Source of the DNA: Thermocatellispora tengchongensis
Lineage (GTDB): Bacteria > Actinomycetota > Actinomycetes > Streptosporangiales > Streptosporangiaceae
Length of the DNA stretch: 64,000 nucleotides
Assembly (NCBI RefSeq): GCF_014202315.1
Contig: NZ_JACHGN010000006.1
Location: 310,001-374,000 of the forward strand
Direction: 5' to 3'
Shown: piece after piece, positions 24,879-33,359 of the stretch
How the letters are laid out: the number at the start of each line of letters is the position of its first letter
How positions within the stretch are numbered: position 1 is the first letter of the stretch
Notes under the pieces: model-generated
Database searches by the model: none
What the model was told of the DNA's origin: nothing
The model's input: the letters and a program-made list of their open reading frames with translations, nothing else
Made by a program: the position numbers and the translations under genes

Positions 24879-27167
24879 GTGAAGAGCAGTGCCGAGGGCC
24901 ACGGCGAGGAACGTCTTTCCGTCACCCCGCCCAAGACCTGGGCCGCCGGGGTGCCCGGCGTGACGCACGCCCTTTCGTACTCTCTGGGGCAGACGTCCCT
25001 GCGGCGTACGGCGCTGACGCTGCTGAGCGTCAACCAGGTCACCGGCCTGGACTGCCCGGGCTGCGCCTGGCCCGAGCCGGGGCGGCGGCACGTGAACGAG
25101 TACTGCGAGAACGGCGCCAAGCACGTCGCCGACGAGGCCACCACGCGCCGGGTGACCGCCGAATTCTTCCGGCGGCACCCGGTCTCGGAGCTGGCCGGCA
25201 TGTCGGACCAGTGGCTCAACCAGCAGGGCCGGCTCACCGAGCCCATGGTCAAGCGGCCCGGCTCGGACCACTACGAGCCGATCGGCTGGGACGAGGCGCT
25301 GGACCTGCTCGCCGGCGAGCTGCGCGCCCTGGACGACCCGGACCAGGCCCTGTTCTACACCTCCGGCCGGCTGGGCAACGAGGCCGCGTTCCTGCTGCAG
25401 TTGTTCGCGCGCGCCTTCGGCACCAACAACCTGCCCGACTGCTCCAACATGTGCCACGAGTCCAGCGGCGTCGCGCTGATCGAGACCCTGGGCGTGGGCA
25501 AGGGCAGCGTGAGCCTGGAGGACATCTACGAGGCCGACCTGGTGTTCGTGGTCGGCCAGAACCCGGGCACCAACCATCCGCGCATGCTGTCGGCTCTGGA
25601 GCGGACCAAGCGCTCGGGCGGGCACGTCGTCGCGGTCAACCCGCTGCCCGAGGCCGGGCTGCTGCGCTTCAAGAACCCGCAGAAGGCGCGCGGGGTCATC
25701 GGCCGCGGCTCCCGGATCGCCGATGAGTTCCTGCAGATCCGCGCCGGCGGCGACCTGGCGCTGTTCCGGGCGCTGAACCTGCTGCTGCTCCAGGCCGAGG
25801 ACGAGCGTCCGGGCACCGTTCTGGACCGGGAGTTCATCGACGCGCACACCACCGGCTTCGCCGAGTTCGCCGAGCACGCCCGCGCGCTCGCCTGGCCCGA
25901 CGTCCTCGCGGCGACGGGCCTGACGCGCGAGCAGATCGAACGCGTCCACGCCCGGGTGCTGGAGAGCAAGAAGATCATCGTGTGCTGGGCGATGGGGCTG
26001 ACCCAGCACAAGCACGGCGTGCCCACCATCCGCGAGATCGTCAACTTCCTGCTGCTGCGGGGCAACATCGGCCGGCCCGGCGCGGGGGTGTGCCCGGTGC
26101 GCGGGCACAGCAACGTCCAGGGCGACCGCACCATGGGCATCTGGGAACGGCCGCCGCGGGCGTTCCTGGACGCGCTGGAGCGGGAGTTCGGCTTCACCCC
26201 GCCCGCCGAGCACGGCCTGGACACCGTGGGCGCGATCCAGGCGATGCTGGACGGCCGCGCGCGGGTCTTCCTGGGCGTGGGCGGCAACTTCGTCCGGGCC
26301 ACGCCCGACAGCGCGGTCACCGAGCGGGCGATGCGCTCGTGCCGCCTGACCGCGCACGTCTCCACCAAGCTGAACCGCTCCCACACCGTGTGCGGTGAGA
26401 CCGCGCTGATCCTGCCGACGCTGGGCCGCAGCGACCGCGACGTGCAGGCGGGCCGGGAGCAGTTCGTCACGGTCGAGGACTCGATGAGCCAGGTGCACGC
26501 CTCCCGGGGCCGCCTCGCCCCCGCCTCCGACACGCTGCTGAGCGAGGTGGCCATCATCGCCCGGCTGGCCCGCCTGACCCTCGGCGACCGGCCGGACATC
26601 CCCTGGGAGACCTTCGAGGCCGACTACGGGACCATCCGCGACCGCATCTCCCGCGTCGTGCCGGGCTTTGAGGACTTCAACGCCCGCGTGGCCCGTCCGG
26701 GCGGGTTCCGGCTGCCCAACCCGGTCAGCCGGCGGGTCTTCCCCACGCCCGGCGGCAAGGCCGTCTTCACCCGCAACGCCATGGCGGCGCTGCACGCTCC
26801 GGAGGGGCACCTGATCCTGCAGACCCTGCGCGCGCACGACCAGTGGAACACGATCCCGTACTCCGGCGAGGACCGCTACCGCGGCATCCACAACGGCCGG
26901 CGCGTGGTGCTGGTGAACCCCGACGACCTGGCCGAGCTGGGCGTCGCCGACCGCAGCGTGGTGGACCTGGTCAGCGTGTGGCACGACGGGGTGGAGCGCC
27001 GTGCCCCCTCCTTCACGGTGGTCGCCTACCCCACGGCGCGCGGCTCGGCCGCGGCGTACTACCCCGAGACCAACGTCCTGGTCCCGCTGGACAGCGTCGC
27101 CGACTTCAGCAACACGCCCACGTCCAAGGCGGTCGTGGTCCGGCTGGAGCCGGCGGCCCCGGCCTGA
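24879..27167 (+). CDS. Molybdopterin oxidoreductase, FdhF/YdeP-type alpha subunit
   Basis: A 762-residue molybdopterin-dependent oxidoreductase. Near residue 59 is the short motif LDCPGCAWPEP in place of the full N-terminal four-Cys [4Fe-4S] signature of formate dehydrogenases, and the body shows YTSGRLGNEAAFLLQLFARA, NLPDCSNMCHESSG (cofactor region), VVGQNPGTNHPRML and a C-terminal cofactor-binding domain with LQTLRAHDQWNT and PETNVLVPLDS. This matches the YdeP/FdhF-like group (about 750 residues) of uncertain substrate. The GTG start has only a weak ribosome binding site. No fdhD, partner subunit or cofactor gene is adjacent. Confidence 0.88.
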   Translation: MKSSAEGHGEERLSVTPPKTWAAGVPGVTHALSYSLGQTSLRRTALTLLSVNQVTGLDCPGCAWPEPGRRHVNEYCENGAKHVADEATTRRVTAEFFRRHPVSELAGMSDQWLNQQGRLTEPMVKRPGSDHYEPIGWDEALDLLAGELRALDDPDQALFYTSGRLGNEAAFLLQLFARAFGTNNLPDCSNMCHESSGVALIETLGVGKGSVSLEDIYEADLVFVVGQNPGTNHPRMLSALERTKRSGGHVVAVNPLPEAGLLRFKNPQKARGVIGRGSRIADEFLQIRAGGDLALFRALNLLLLQAEDERPGTVLDREFIDAHTTGFAEFAEHARALAWPDVLAATGLTREQIERVHARVLESKKIIVCWAMGLTQHKHGVPTIREIVNFLLLRGNIGRPGAGVCPVRGHSNVQGDRTMGIWERPPRAFLDALEREFGFTPPAEHGLDTVGAIQAMLDGRARVFLGVGGNFVRATPDSAVTERAMRSCRLTAHVSTKLNRSHTVCGETALILPTLGRSDRDVQAGREQFVTVEDSMSQVHASRGRLAPASDTLLSEVAIIARLARLTLGDRPDIPWETFEADYGTIRDRISRVVPGFEDFNARVARPGGFRLPNPVSRRVFPTPGGKAVFTRNAMAALHAPEGHLILQTLRAHDQWNTIPYSGEDRYRGIHNGRRVVLVNPDDLAELGVADRSVVDLVSVWHDGVERRAPSFTVVAYPTARGSAAAYYPETNVLVPLDSVADFSNTPTSKAVVVRLEPAAPA

Positions 27168-27174
27168 GCCCGCC

Positions 27175-28056
27175 TCACCCGGCGGTCTCGAACGACCGCC
27201 GGGACAGGCCGATCATGTAGCCGTCGATGACGGTGCGCACCGGCCGGTCGGGACTCCCGCCGGCGCCGAGCGCGACGAACAGCGGGATGTAGTGGTCCAC
27301 GGTGGGGTGGGCGTACGGCATGCCGGGCGCGCGGGTGCGGTAGGCGGCGAGCTCGTCCACGTCGCCGCGCGCCAGCGCGTCGGCGGCCCAGGCGTCGAAG
27401 TCGGCCGACCAGGAGGGGACGGCGCCGCGCAGCATGTCGGAGGTGATGAACGGCAGCCCGTGCGTCATGAAACCCGAACCGATCACCAGGACGCCCTCCT
27501 CACGCAGCGGTGCCAGCCGGGCGCCCAGGCCGAGGAGCCGCGCCGGGTCGTGGGTGGGCATGCTGAGCTGGAGCACCGGGACGTCGGCGAGGGGGTACAT
27601 CGCCATCAGCGGCACCCACGCGCCATGGTCGAGCCCGCGGCTCGGGTGCCGGTGCACCGGCTCGCCGTCGGGCATCATCGCGGCCACCCGGTCGGCGAGG
27701 TGGGTCGCGTCGGGGGTGTCGTACTTCATCGTGTAGTACCGGGGGTGGAAGCCGCCGAAGTCGTACACGAGCGGGGTGTGCGCGGCCGGGGCCGACAGGC
27801 ACAGCGGCGCGGCCTCCCAGTGCGCCGAGACGATGAGGATCGCCCTGGGCTTGGGCAGGGCCTGCGCCCAGTCGAACAGCTCGGCGATCCAGGGGCCGTC
27901 GTCGAACAGCGGGGGCGCGCCGTGGCTGACGTACAGCGCGGGCAGCGGGCCGTCGGCGGGGGTCCACTCGCGCTGCTCCCGGGCCCGGGGCAGCGCGCCG
28001 GGCAGGAAGGCGTCGTAGGCCCCCGCGGGGACGTCCGGGTTGAAGATGGAGGTCAT
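27175..28056 (-). CDS. LigB/DODA-type extradiol ring-cleavage dioxygenase
   Basis: A 293-residue protein of the class III extradiol dioxygenase superfamily, closest in pattern to YgiD/4,5-DOPA dioxygenases. VSHGAPP with His45, IVSAHWE with His79, a third His-rich segment (HRHPSRGLDHGAWVPL) and SGFMTHGLP contribute metal ligands and the active site. These enzymes cleave catechol rings with non-haem iron or zinc. It is a single gene, convergent with the molybdopterin enzyme with only seven bases between them. Its substrate is unknown, and nothing nearby supports a pathway. Confidence 0.88.
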   Translation of the reverse strand: MTSIFNPDVPAGAYDAFLPGALPRAREQREWTPADGPLPALYVSHGAPPLFDDGPWIAELFDWAQALPKPRAILIVSAHWEAAPLCLSAPAAHTPLVYDFGGFHPRYYTMKYDTPDATHLADRVAAMMPDGEPVHRHPSRGLDHGAWVPLMAMYPLADVPVLQLSMPTHDPARLLGLGARLAPLREEGVLVIGSGFMTHGLPFITSDMLRGAVPSWSADFDAWAADALARGDVDELAAYRTRAPGMPYAHPTVDHYIPLFVALGAGGSPDRPVRTVIDGYMIGLSRRSFETAG

Positions 28057-28203
28057 GCCGGCTCCGGGTGGGGGATCTTTCTGGCTCGATGGCGGAGTCT
28101 AACCCGACGCTCGACATGACCTCGCGGACGGGGCACGGGCTCGGCCGTACCTCGATCTCCCACGACGGCGAGCCGGTGGGGTGAAAACCGATAGCGGGTT
28201 CGA

Positions 28204-28231
28204 TTGCCTTTACCTTGCCGTGACCTATCAT
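28204..28231 (+). promoter_or_regulatory. Promoter of the 24-residue Cys peptide gene
   Basis: TTGCCT (28204-28209), 16 bases, TATCAT (28226-28231), followed after about 18 bases by GAGAAAGG and an ATG. Local AT content is clearly above the surroundings. Confidence 0.5.
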
Positions 28232-28262
28232 CGAAATTGACAGCGGCGAGAAAGGCCAGGAC

Positions 28263-28337
28263 ATGACCCCCGGATGCGGAAACTGCGATTGCTACCTGGA
28301 CGACCGCGTGCTCATCAAGCCCCCGTCGGAGCGTTGA
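28263..28337 (+). CDS. 24-residue Cys-containing peptide of unknown function
   Basis: A 24-codon frame, MTPGCGNCDCYLDDR followed by a nine-residue tail VLIKPPSER. It has a GAGAAAGG ribosome binding site with good spacing, its own promoter at 28204-28231 and a terminator 13 bases after the stop. The CGNCDC cluster is like metal-binding motifs of metallothioneins, but three Cys are few. Alternatives are a zinc-binding peptide, a leader peptide sensing a metabolite, or a RiPP precursor. No family is recognised. The full transcription unit around it is the main argument that it is real. Confidence 0.55.
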   Translation: MTPGCGNCDCYLDDRVLIKPPSER

Positions 28338-28350
28338 CCCACGCGGTGTG

Positions 28351-28382
28351 AAGGGGTCCCGGCCGGGAGCCGAGGCCCCTTC
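28351..28382 (+). terminator. Terminator of the small peptide gene
   Basis: AAGGGG...CGGC (28351-28363) pairs with GCCG...CCCCTT (28369-28381) around a CGGGA loop, followed by TCCCCC. It begins 13 bases after the small gene's stop codon. Confidence 0.65.
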
Positions 28383-28574
28383 CCCCATCGTGGGGGGCTC
28401 GTGCGTGTGCCGGCGGAGGTCGCCTTGGCCGCCGGGCGCTGATGTGATCCGCCTTGTGGCCGGGGCGGGCCGGCCGGGTGGCCGGTGGAGCGGACCGCGG
28501 GAGGAGGCGGGGCCCGGGGGGCGTCCGCGACAGTGAGCGGCGTCCGCCCGCATCCGCACCGGAAGGGTCTCGCC

Positions 28575-28916
28575 GTGGAAAGCCTGCGTCTCGTCCTGAT
28601 CGTCTGCCACATCGCCGCGCTCGTGGTTCTGCTCGGCGGGGTCGTCTACCACCTGGCGCGCCGGAGTCCGGCGGGGCCGGCGGTGGTCGGTGGCGCGGCG
28701 GCGCTGCTGGGTACGGGCGTTCTGCTGGTCGCCGTGCTCGTGGCCGGCGACCTCGGGATCAACGGGCCGAAGATCGGCGTCAAGACGGCCGTCGCCGCCG
28801 CGGTGCTCGGCTGCGCCGTCGCCGCCCGCCGCGCCGTCCCGCCGCGTCAGCCCATGATGTACGCCACCGGCGCGTTCGCCCTGGTCAATGCCGCCGTGGC
28901 GGCCCTGTGGGCGTGA
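28575..28916 (+). CDS. Small four-helix integral membrane protein
   Basis: A 113-residue hydrophobic protein with four predicted helices: LVLIVCHIAALVVLLGGVVY, then VVGGAAALLGTGVLLVAVLV, GVKTAVAAAVLGCAVAA and MMYATGAFALVNAAVAALW. The GTG start is eight bases after GGAAGGG. The pattern resembles small actinobacterial membrane proteins of unknown function. It sits alone between the Cys-peptide unit and a DUF885 gene. Confidence 0.72.
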   Translation: MESLRLVLIVCHIAALVVLLGGVVYHLARRSPAGPAVVGGAAALLGTGVLLVAVLVAGDLGINGPKIGVKTAVAAAVLGCAVAARRAVPPRQPMMYATGAFALVNAAVAALWA

Positions 28917-29048
28917 CCCGGGCCGCCCGCCGGCGCGCGGAACCGCAGTAACAGGATCCGGGCCGCCCCTCCCGGAGCCGGGGACGCGCTCCTACCGTGA
29001 GTCGCGTCCGCGTTCGGCACTGGAGGATGTTCGGCACTGGAGGAAGTG

Positions 29049-30236
29049 GTGACGACCGACTGGTTCCATGACTACGCCCTGCTCGCGCTCCGCCTGAACC
29101 GCGTGCTGCAGGGGGCGGGAGGGGGACTCCCGCTGCTCGACTACCGGGGGCCGCGCGAGTGGGAGGCCCAGGTGGCCGCCGAGCCGCTTCCGGCGGCCGA
29201 TGACCTGGTCGGCGCCGCCGACGACCTCGCGCGCGCCGTGCGCGGCCTGGGCGGGCGGCGGGCGGAGTACCTGGGGGAGCAGGTGCGCGCGATGCGCACC
29301 CTGGCAGGACGGCTGGCGGGGGAGGAGCTCTCGCTGCCGGAGCTGGTGGCCGGATGCATGGGCCTGGACGCCGGGTGGCTGCCGGAGACGGTGTTCGAGG
29401 AGGCCCACGACCTGCTCGACCGGGGCCTGCCCAAGGGGGAGGGGACGCTGGCCGAGCGCCTGCACGCCTGGCAGCGCGCCCACACCCTGCCGAGCGACCG
29501 GAAGGAGCGCGTGCCGGAGCTGGTGGGGGTGGCGGTGGCCGAGACCCGCGCCCGCACCAGCCGGATGATCATCCCGTTGCCCGAGGACGAGCAGGTCACC
29601 TGCGAGCTGGTGCCCGGGGCGGCCTTCCTGGCCGCCGGGCACCACCGGGGCGGCACCGCCTCGACCATCTACGTCAACGCCGACGCGCCGTTCAACCTGG
29701 CCGATCTGCTCTACGTGGTGGCGCACGAGGGGCATCCCGGGCACATCGCCGAGCAGGTGCTCAAGGAGGTCCACCTGCAGCCCGAGCGGCCGGAGCAGCA
29801 GGTCCGCATGCTGCTCTCCCCGGCGTTCGTCATCAGCGAGGGGCTGGGCCTGTGGGCGCAGGACATCCTCTTCCCCGGCGGCGAGGCCCAGGAGTGGCTG
29901 CTGGGCGCGGTCGAGGAACTGACCCCCGACGGGAGCGACTACGCGCTCATCCACACCGCCAAGACCATCCTGTGGGGCGTGTTGTGCAACGCCGCGCTCC
30001 TGGCCGCCGAGGGCCGTTCGCGCGAGGCGGTCGCGGACTACCTGAGGAAGTGGGCGCTGGCCGACGACCCCGAGGTGGAAGGGGCGCTGAACCTGGTCTG
30101 CGTCCCCGGCGGGCAGCCGTACGTCTTCGCGTACTACCACGGCTGGCGGCTGGTGCGGCCGTGGGCGTCCGACCCCGCCCGGGTGCGCCGCCTGCTCACC
30201 GAGCACGTGCCCCTCGGCCTGCTCACCGCCGCCTGA
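29049..30236 (+). CDS. DUF885-type metal-dependent hydrolase
   Basis: A protein of about 395 residues with the metal-binding signature VAHEGHPGHIAEQ (His226, Glu227 and following His) of DUF885, a family related to zinc carboxypeptidases. Other family features are an all-helical make-up, LVAGCMGLD, and the GLWAQD and AYYHGWRL segments near the end. No signal peptide is seen, so it acts in the cytoplasm, perhaps on peptides. I use the GTG at 29049, four bases after GGAGGA; the GTG at 29046 is too close. The leader has a 15-base direct duplication containing that ribosome binding site (29013-29027 and 29030-29044). Confidence 0.85.
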   Translation: MTTDWFHDYALLALRLNRVLQGAGGGLPLLDYRGPREWEAQVAAEPLPAADDLVGAADDLARAVRGLGGRRAEYLGEQVRAMRTLAGRLAGEELSLPELVAGCMGLDAGWLPETVFEEAHDLLDRGLPKGEGTLAERLHAWQRAHTLPSDRKERVPELVGVAVAETRARTSRMIIPLPEDEQVTCELVPGAAFLAAGHHRGGTASTIYVNADAPFNLADLLYVVAHEGHPGHIAEQVLKEVHLQPERPEQQVRMLLSPAFVISEGLGLWAQDILFPGGEAQEWLLGAVEELTPDGSDYALIHTAKTILWGVLCNAALLAAEGRSREAVADYLRKWALADDPEVEGALNLVCVPGGQPYVFAYYHGWRLVRPWASDPARVRRLLTEHVPLGLLTAA

Positions 30237-30338
30237 CGGTCGAGCGACGGTGATGGCGGGCGCGCCCGCGCCCGGGGCCGCGGCGGGCGTGGCATCATCC
30301 GGGCGTACCACCGCCGCCGAGCACCGAGGGCCGCCGCC

Positions 30339-30836
30339 GTGACCGACATCGAGCGCATGCTGGCCAGGGCCCGCGCCGGGCCGGCGCGCCTGCGGCCGGC
30401 CGAGGCGTGGGCCGCCGCGGGCCGCGGCGCGCTGATCGTGGACATCCGGCCCGAGGCGCAGCGGCGCGCCGCGGGCGAGGTGCCCGGCGCGGTCGTCGTC
30501 GAGCGCAACCACCTGGAGTGGCGGCTGGACCCCGCCTCCTCCGCGCGCATCCCCGAGGCCGCCTCCCATCGGGTCCGGTGGATCGTGATCTGCGCCGAGG
30601 GCTACTCCTCGTCCCTGGCCGCGGCGTCGCTGCGGCGCCTCGGCCTGTACGAGGCCACAGACGTGATCGGCGGCTTCGAGGGTGGGCCCGCGACGGCCTG
30701 CCCACGATCCGCCCGCCCCGCCCCACCCCGCCCCGCGGCCCGGGAGCCGCCGCGACGCCCTGAGGACACGACGAGAGCGGGCGGGGACGGGGCGTGGTGG
30801 CGATGTGGTGCGGTGTGTCATGGCTTATGTACCTGA
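30339..30836 (+). CDS. Rhodanese-like protein with probable frameshift near its end
   Basis: The first 115 residues form a single rhodanese domain: LIVDIRPEAQRRAAGEVPGA, catalytic-type Cys85 in VICAEGYSSSLAAASLRRLG, and DVIGGFE. Rhodaneses transfer sulfane sulfur to thiols. The fold should continue as GW-x-x-x-GLP after GGFE. In this frame the rest reads GGPATACPRS and becomes Arg/Pro-rich; one frame over, the DNA reads WARDGLPTIRPP and stops at 30763. A single-base loss at about 30681-30683 explains this. It may be a true mutation or a sequence error; the active-site part is intact either way. Confidence 0.75.
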   Translation: MTDIERMLARARAGPARLRPAEAWAAAGRGALIVDIRPEAQRRAAGEVPGAVVVERNHLEWRLDPASSARIPEAASHRVRWIVICAEGYSSSLAAASLRRLGLYEATDVIGGFEGGPATACPRSARPAPPRPAAREPPRRPEDTTRAGGDGAWWRCGAVCHGLCT

Positions 30837-30898
30837 CATTTGGTGGAACATCAGGCGACATGTGACTACTTCTCCTCCATGTCGTGCAGGGGCACGGC

Positions 30899-32044
30899 AT
30901 GGACGCCAACACCCTTCTCCTCGGGCTCGTGGTGCTGACGGCGCTCGCCTTCGACTTCACCAACGGCTTTCACGACACCGCCAACGCGATGGCCACCTCC
31001 ATCGCCACCGGGGCGCTGCCTCCGAAGGCGGCGGTCACCCTGTCGGCCGTGCTGAACTTCGCGGGCGCCTTCCTGTCGCTTCAGGTGGCCGCGACGATCG
31101 CCACCGGGATCGTGGACAGCGGCGCGGTCACGGTGACCGTGGTCTTCGCGGGGCTGGTCGGCGGGCTCGCGTGGAACCTGCTCACCTGGTACTACGGCAT
31201 CCCGTCCAGTTCGTCCCACGCGCTGATCGGGGGCGTTGTCGGGGCCACGCTGATCGCGGCGGGGGCCGGCGCCGTCAAGGGGAGCGGGATCGTGGCGAAC
31301 GTCCTCGTCCCGGCGCTGCTCGCCCCTCTGTTCGCCATTCTGGTGGCGACGCTGGGCACGTACCTGGTGTACCGGATCACGGCCGGGGTTCCCGGGCGGC
31401 TGCGCACGCGGGGGTTCCGGCTCGGCCAGATCGGCTCGGCGTCGCTGGTCTCCCTGGCGCACGGCACCAACGACGCCCAGAAGACGATGGGCGTCATCAC
31501 GCTGGCCCTCGTCGCCAACGAGACGATCGGCGCCGAGGACGGCACCCCGTTCTGGGTGGTCTTCGCCTGCGCGCTGGCGATCGGGCTGGGCACGTACGTG
31601 GGCGGCTGGCGGGTGATCCGCACCATGGGCAAGGGGCTCATCGAGATCGAGAGCCCGCAGGGGTTCTCGGCCGAGGGCTCCTCGGCCGCCGTCATCTTCG
31701 CGGCCTCGCACTTCGGCTTCCCGCTCTCGACGACGCACGTGTGCAGCGGCTCGATCATGGGGGCGGGCGTGGGCAAGCGCCTGGCCGAGGTCCGCTGGGG
31801 GCTGGCGGGCCGCATGGTGACCGCCTGGCTGGTCACCCTCCCCGCGGCCGGCCTGGTCGGAGCCCTGGCCTGGAAGGGGACCGACCTCATCGGGGGCGCG
31901 GCGGGCGTCGCGGTCGTCTTCGCGGCCGCCGTGGTGTTCGGGGCCGGGCTGTACCGCGCCTCGCGTCGCGCCCCCGTGGACCACACCAATGTCAACCACG
32001 AGTGGACCGGCACGGTGGTGCCGACCCGGGAGCCCGTCAAATGA
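30899..32044 (+). CDS. PiT-family inorganic phosphate transporter
   Basis: A 381-residue membrane protein with about ten helices and the two inverted PiT signatures: FDFTNGFHDTANAMATSIAT at the N-terminus and SLAHGTNDAQKTMGVI in the middle, plus SSSSHALIGG and PLSTTHVCSGSIMG, which mark the PD001131-type repeats. PiT proteins take up metal-phosphate with protons at low affinity. The ATG at 30899 follows AGGGG; an upstream GTG at 30884 is less likely. A small membrane protein is coupled to its end. Confidence 0.93.
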   Translation: MDANTLLLGLVVLTALAFDFTNGFHDTANAMATSIATGALPPKAAVTLSAVLNFAGAFLSLQVAATIATGIVDSGAVTVTVVFAGLVGGLAWNLLTWYYGIPSSSSHALIGGVVGATLIAAGAGAVKGSGIVANVLVPALLAPLFAILVATLGTYLVYRITAGVPGRLRTRGFRLGQIGSASLVSLAHGTNDAQKTMGVITLALVANETIGAEDGTPFWVVFACALAIGLGTYVGGWRVIRTMGKGLIEIESPQGFSAEGSSAAVIFAASHFGFPLSTTHVCSGSIMGAGVGKRLAEVRWGLAGRMVTAWLVTLPAAGLVGALAWKGTDLIGGAAGVAVVFAAAVVFGAGLYRASRRAPVDHTNVNHEWTGTVVPTREPVK

Positions 32045-32253
32045 TCATCGATTTCGACGCGCTGTGGAAGGTGCTGGTGGCCGGCCTCGCCGCGGGCGCG
32101 GGCCTGGTCGCCGTGTACGCCCTCGGGCTCGTCGCGCTCGCCGCCCGTGCGGCGCCCGGCCCGCGGCATGCGGCCACGGCCCTGGCCGTCGCCTGCTTCG
32201 CGATCGTCGGCGCGGGAGCGGCCTGCGGCCTGTACGTGATCCTGGCCGGCTGA
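32041..32253 (+). CDS. Small two-helix membrane protein coupled to the phosphate transporter
   Basis: A 70-residue protein with two hydrophobic helices (LVAGLAAGAGLVAVYALGLV and AVACFAIVGAGAACGLYVIL) joined by a short basic loop. Its ATG overlaps the stop of the PiT gene (ATGA), so it is translationally coupled. Such small proteins often follow pit genes in actinomycetes; a role as an accessory subunit is inferred. Confidence 0.8.
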   Translation: MIIDFDALWKVLVAGLAAGAGLVAVYALGLVALAARAAPGPRHAATALAVACFAIVGAGAACGLYVILAG

Positions 32254-32314
32254 CGGCCGCGCGTTGCGGCGGCCGTCCAGTGGGCTCCAAGCGGGCTCCG
32301 ATAACCTCACCCGC

Positions 32315-33358
32315 ATGCGAAAAGCGGGTGTGGCGCTGGCGGCGCTGTTGGTCCTCACGGCGTGTGGCGGAGAGACGGGCGAGTCCGCCCAGGAACGCCC
32401 GGAGTCCGCGGCGACGAGCACCGAGCCCGCGCAGCCCCCGCCGACGAGCCAGGCCGCCGCCGATGCCGGGCTGCGGGACGCGCTCGCGGAGGTCTCCGGC
32501 ACGGGGCCCGCCGCCGCCTACTTCGAGTACGGCGAGCCGGCCTGGTGGCGCGAGATGGGCGTGACCGGCGCCTCCGGCGAAGGCCGCCGCTGGCTGCCGG
32601 CGTCCCTCTCCGGCCTCGGCGACCTGGCGCGGGCCGCGAAGGCGCTGCCGGAGGCGACGGGCATCGACCCGGCGGCGGGCGAGCGGGCGGTGACGATCGG
32701 CCTTCCGCCGCGGCAGGCGTTCCGGTTCGACGGCGACTTCGACGCCGCCGCCGTACGCGGGAAACTGACCGCCCTGGGGGCCCAGCCCCGGCGGTTCGGC
32801 GGCCACGACGGGCTCTCCTTCTCCCCGGGCGCCGAGGTGGACCTGTCCAGGAGGCTCGTCCCCGGGGTGACCAGTCAGCTCAACCAGGTCGTGGCCACCG
32901 GCACGACGATCGCCGCCGCCCCGATGCCGCAGTCGCTGGAGGCCGTGCTGGGCAAGGGACCGTCCCTGGCCGACAGTCCCGACCACGCCGCCGTGGCCGA
33001 GTGCCTGGGGGACGTCGCCGCCGCGATGATCATCCCCCCGCAGGCCCCCGGAACCGTGACCCTGTACGCCGCCGGCCTGCGCCGCCCCGCGGCCCTGGGC
33101 GACGCGCCGGTCAACGTGGTCTGCGTGCTGCCTGCCGCGTCCGCGGTGCCCGCCGTCGAGCGGGCGCTGACCGCCGGGCTCGCCACATCGGGCAGGTACG
33201 GCGAGCACGTGCGGCAGGTCGCCCACGACCGGGTCCGCGCCGGCGACCGCACGGTCCTGAGGGCCGTCCTGACGCTGCGCGAGCCGACGCACGTGCTGTT
33301 CGGCGCCGCCATGCTGCAACGCGGCGAGCTGCAGGCGCTGGCCGCGGGCCGGCGGTGA
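32315..33358 (+). CDS. Hypothetical lipoprotein
   Basis: A 347-residue protein with a short lipoprotein signal (MRKAGVALAALLVLTACGG, Cys at residue 17) and a Thr/Pro/Ser-rich linker of about 35 residues. The mature domain is mixed alpha/beta with no motif I recognise. GATAAC lies nine bases before the ATG and no ribosome binding site is present, so the message is probably leaderless. It is likely anchored on the outside of the membrane. No neighbour suggests a function. Confidence 0.75.
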   Translation: MRKAGVALAALLVLTACGGETGESAQERPESAATSTEPAQPPPTSQAAADAGLRDALAEVSGTGPAAAYFEYGEPAWWREMGVTGASGEGRRWLPASLSGLGDLARAAKALPEATGIDPAAGERAVTIGLPPRQAFRFDGDFDAAAVRGKLTALGAQPRRFGGHDGLSFSPGAEVDLSRRLVPGVTSQLNQVVATGTTIAAAPMPQSLEAVLGKGPSLADSPDHAAVAECLGDVAAAMIIPPQAPGTVTLYAAGLRRPAALGDAPVNVVCVLPAASAVPAVERALTAGLATSGRYGEHVRQVAHDRVRAGDRTVLRAVLTLREPTHVLFGAAMLQRGELQALAAGRR

Positions 33359-33359
33359 G

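Noticed and set aside
24879-27167. True formate dehydrogenase
   Set aside because: The N-terminal four-Cys iron-sulfur signature is reduced to CPGC and no partner subunits or fdhD are present; it fits the YdeP-like group better.
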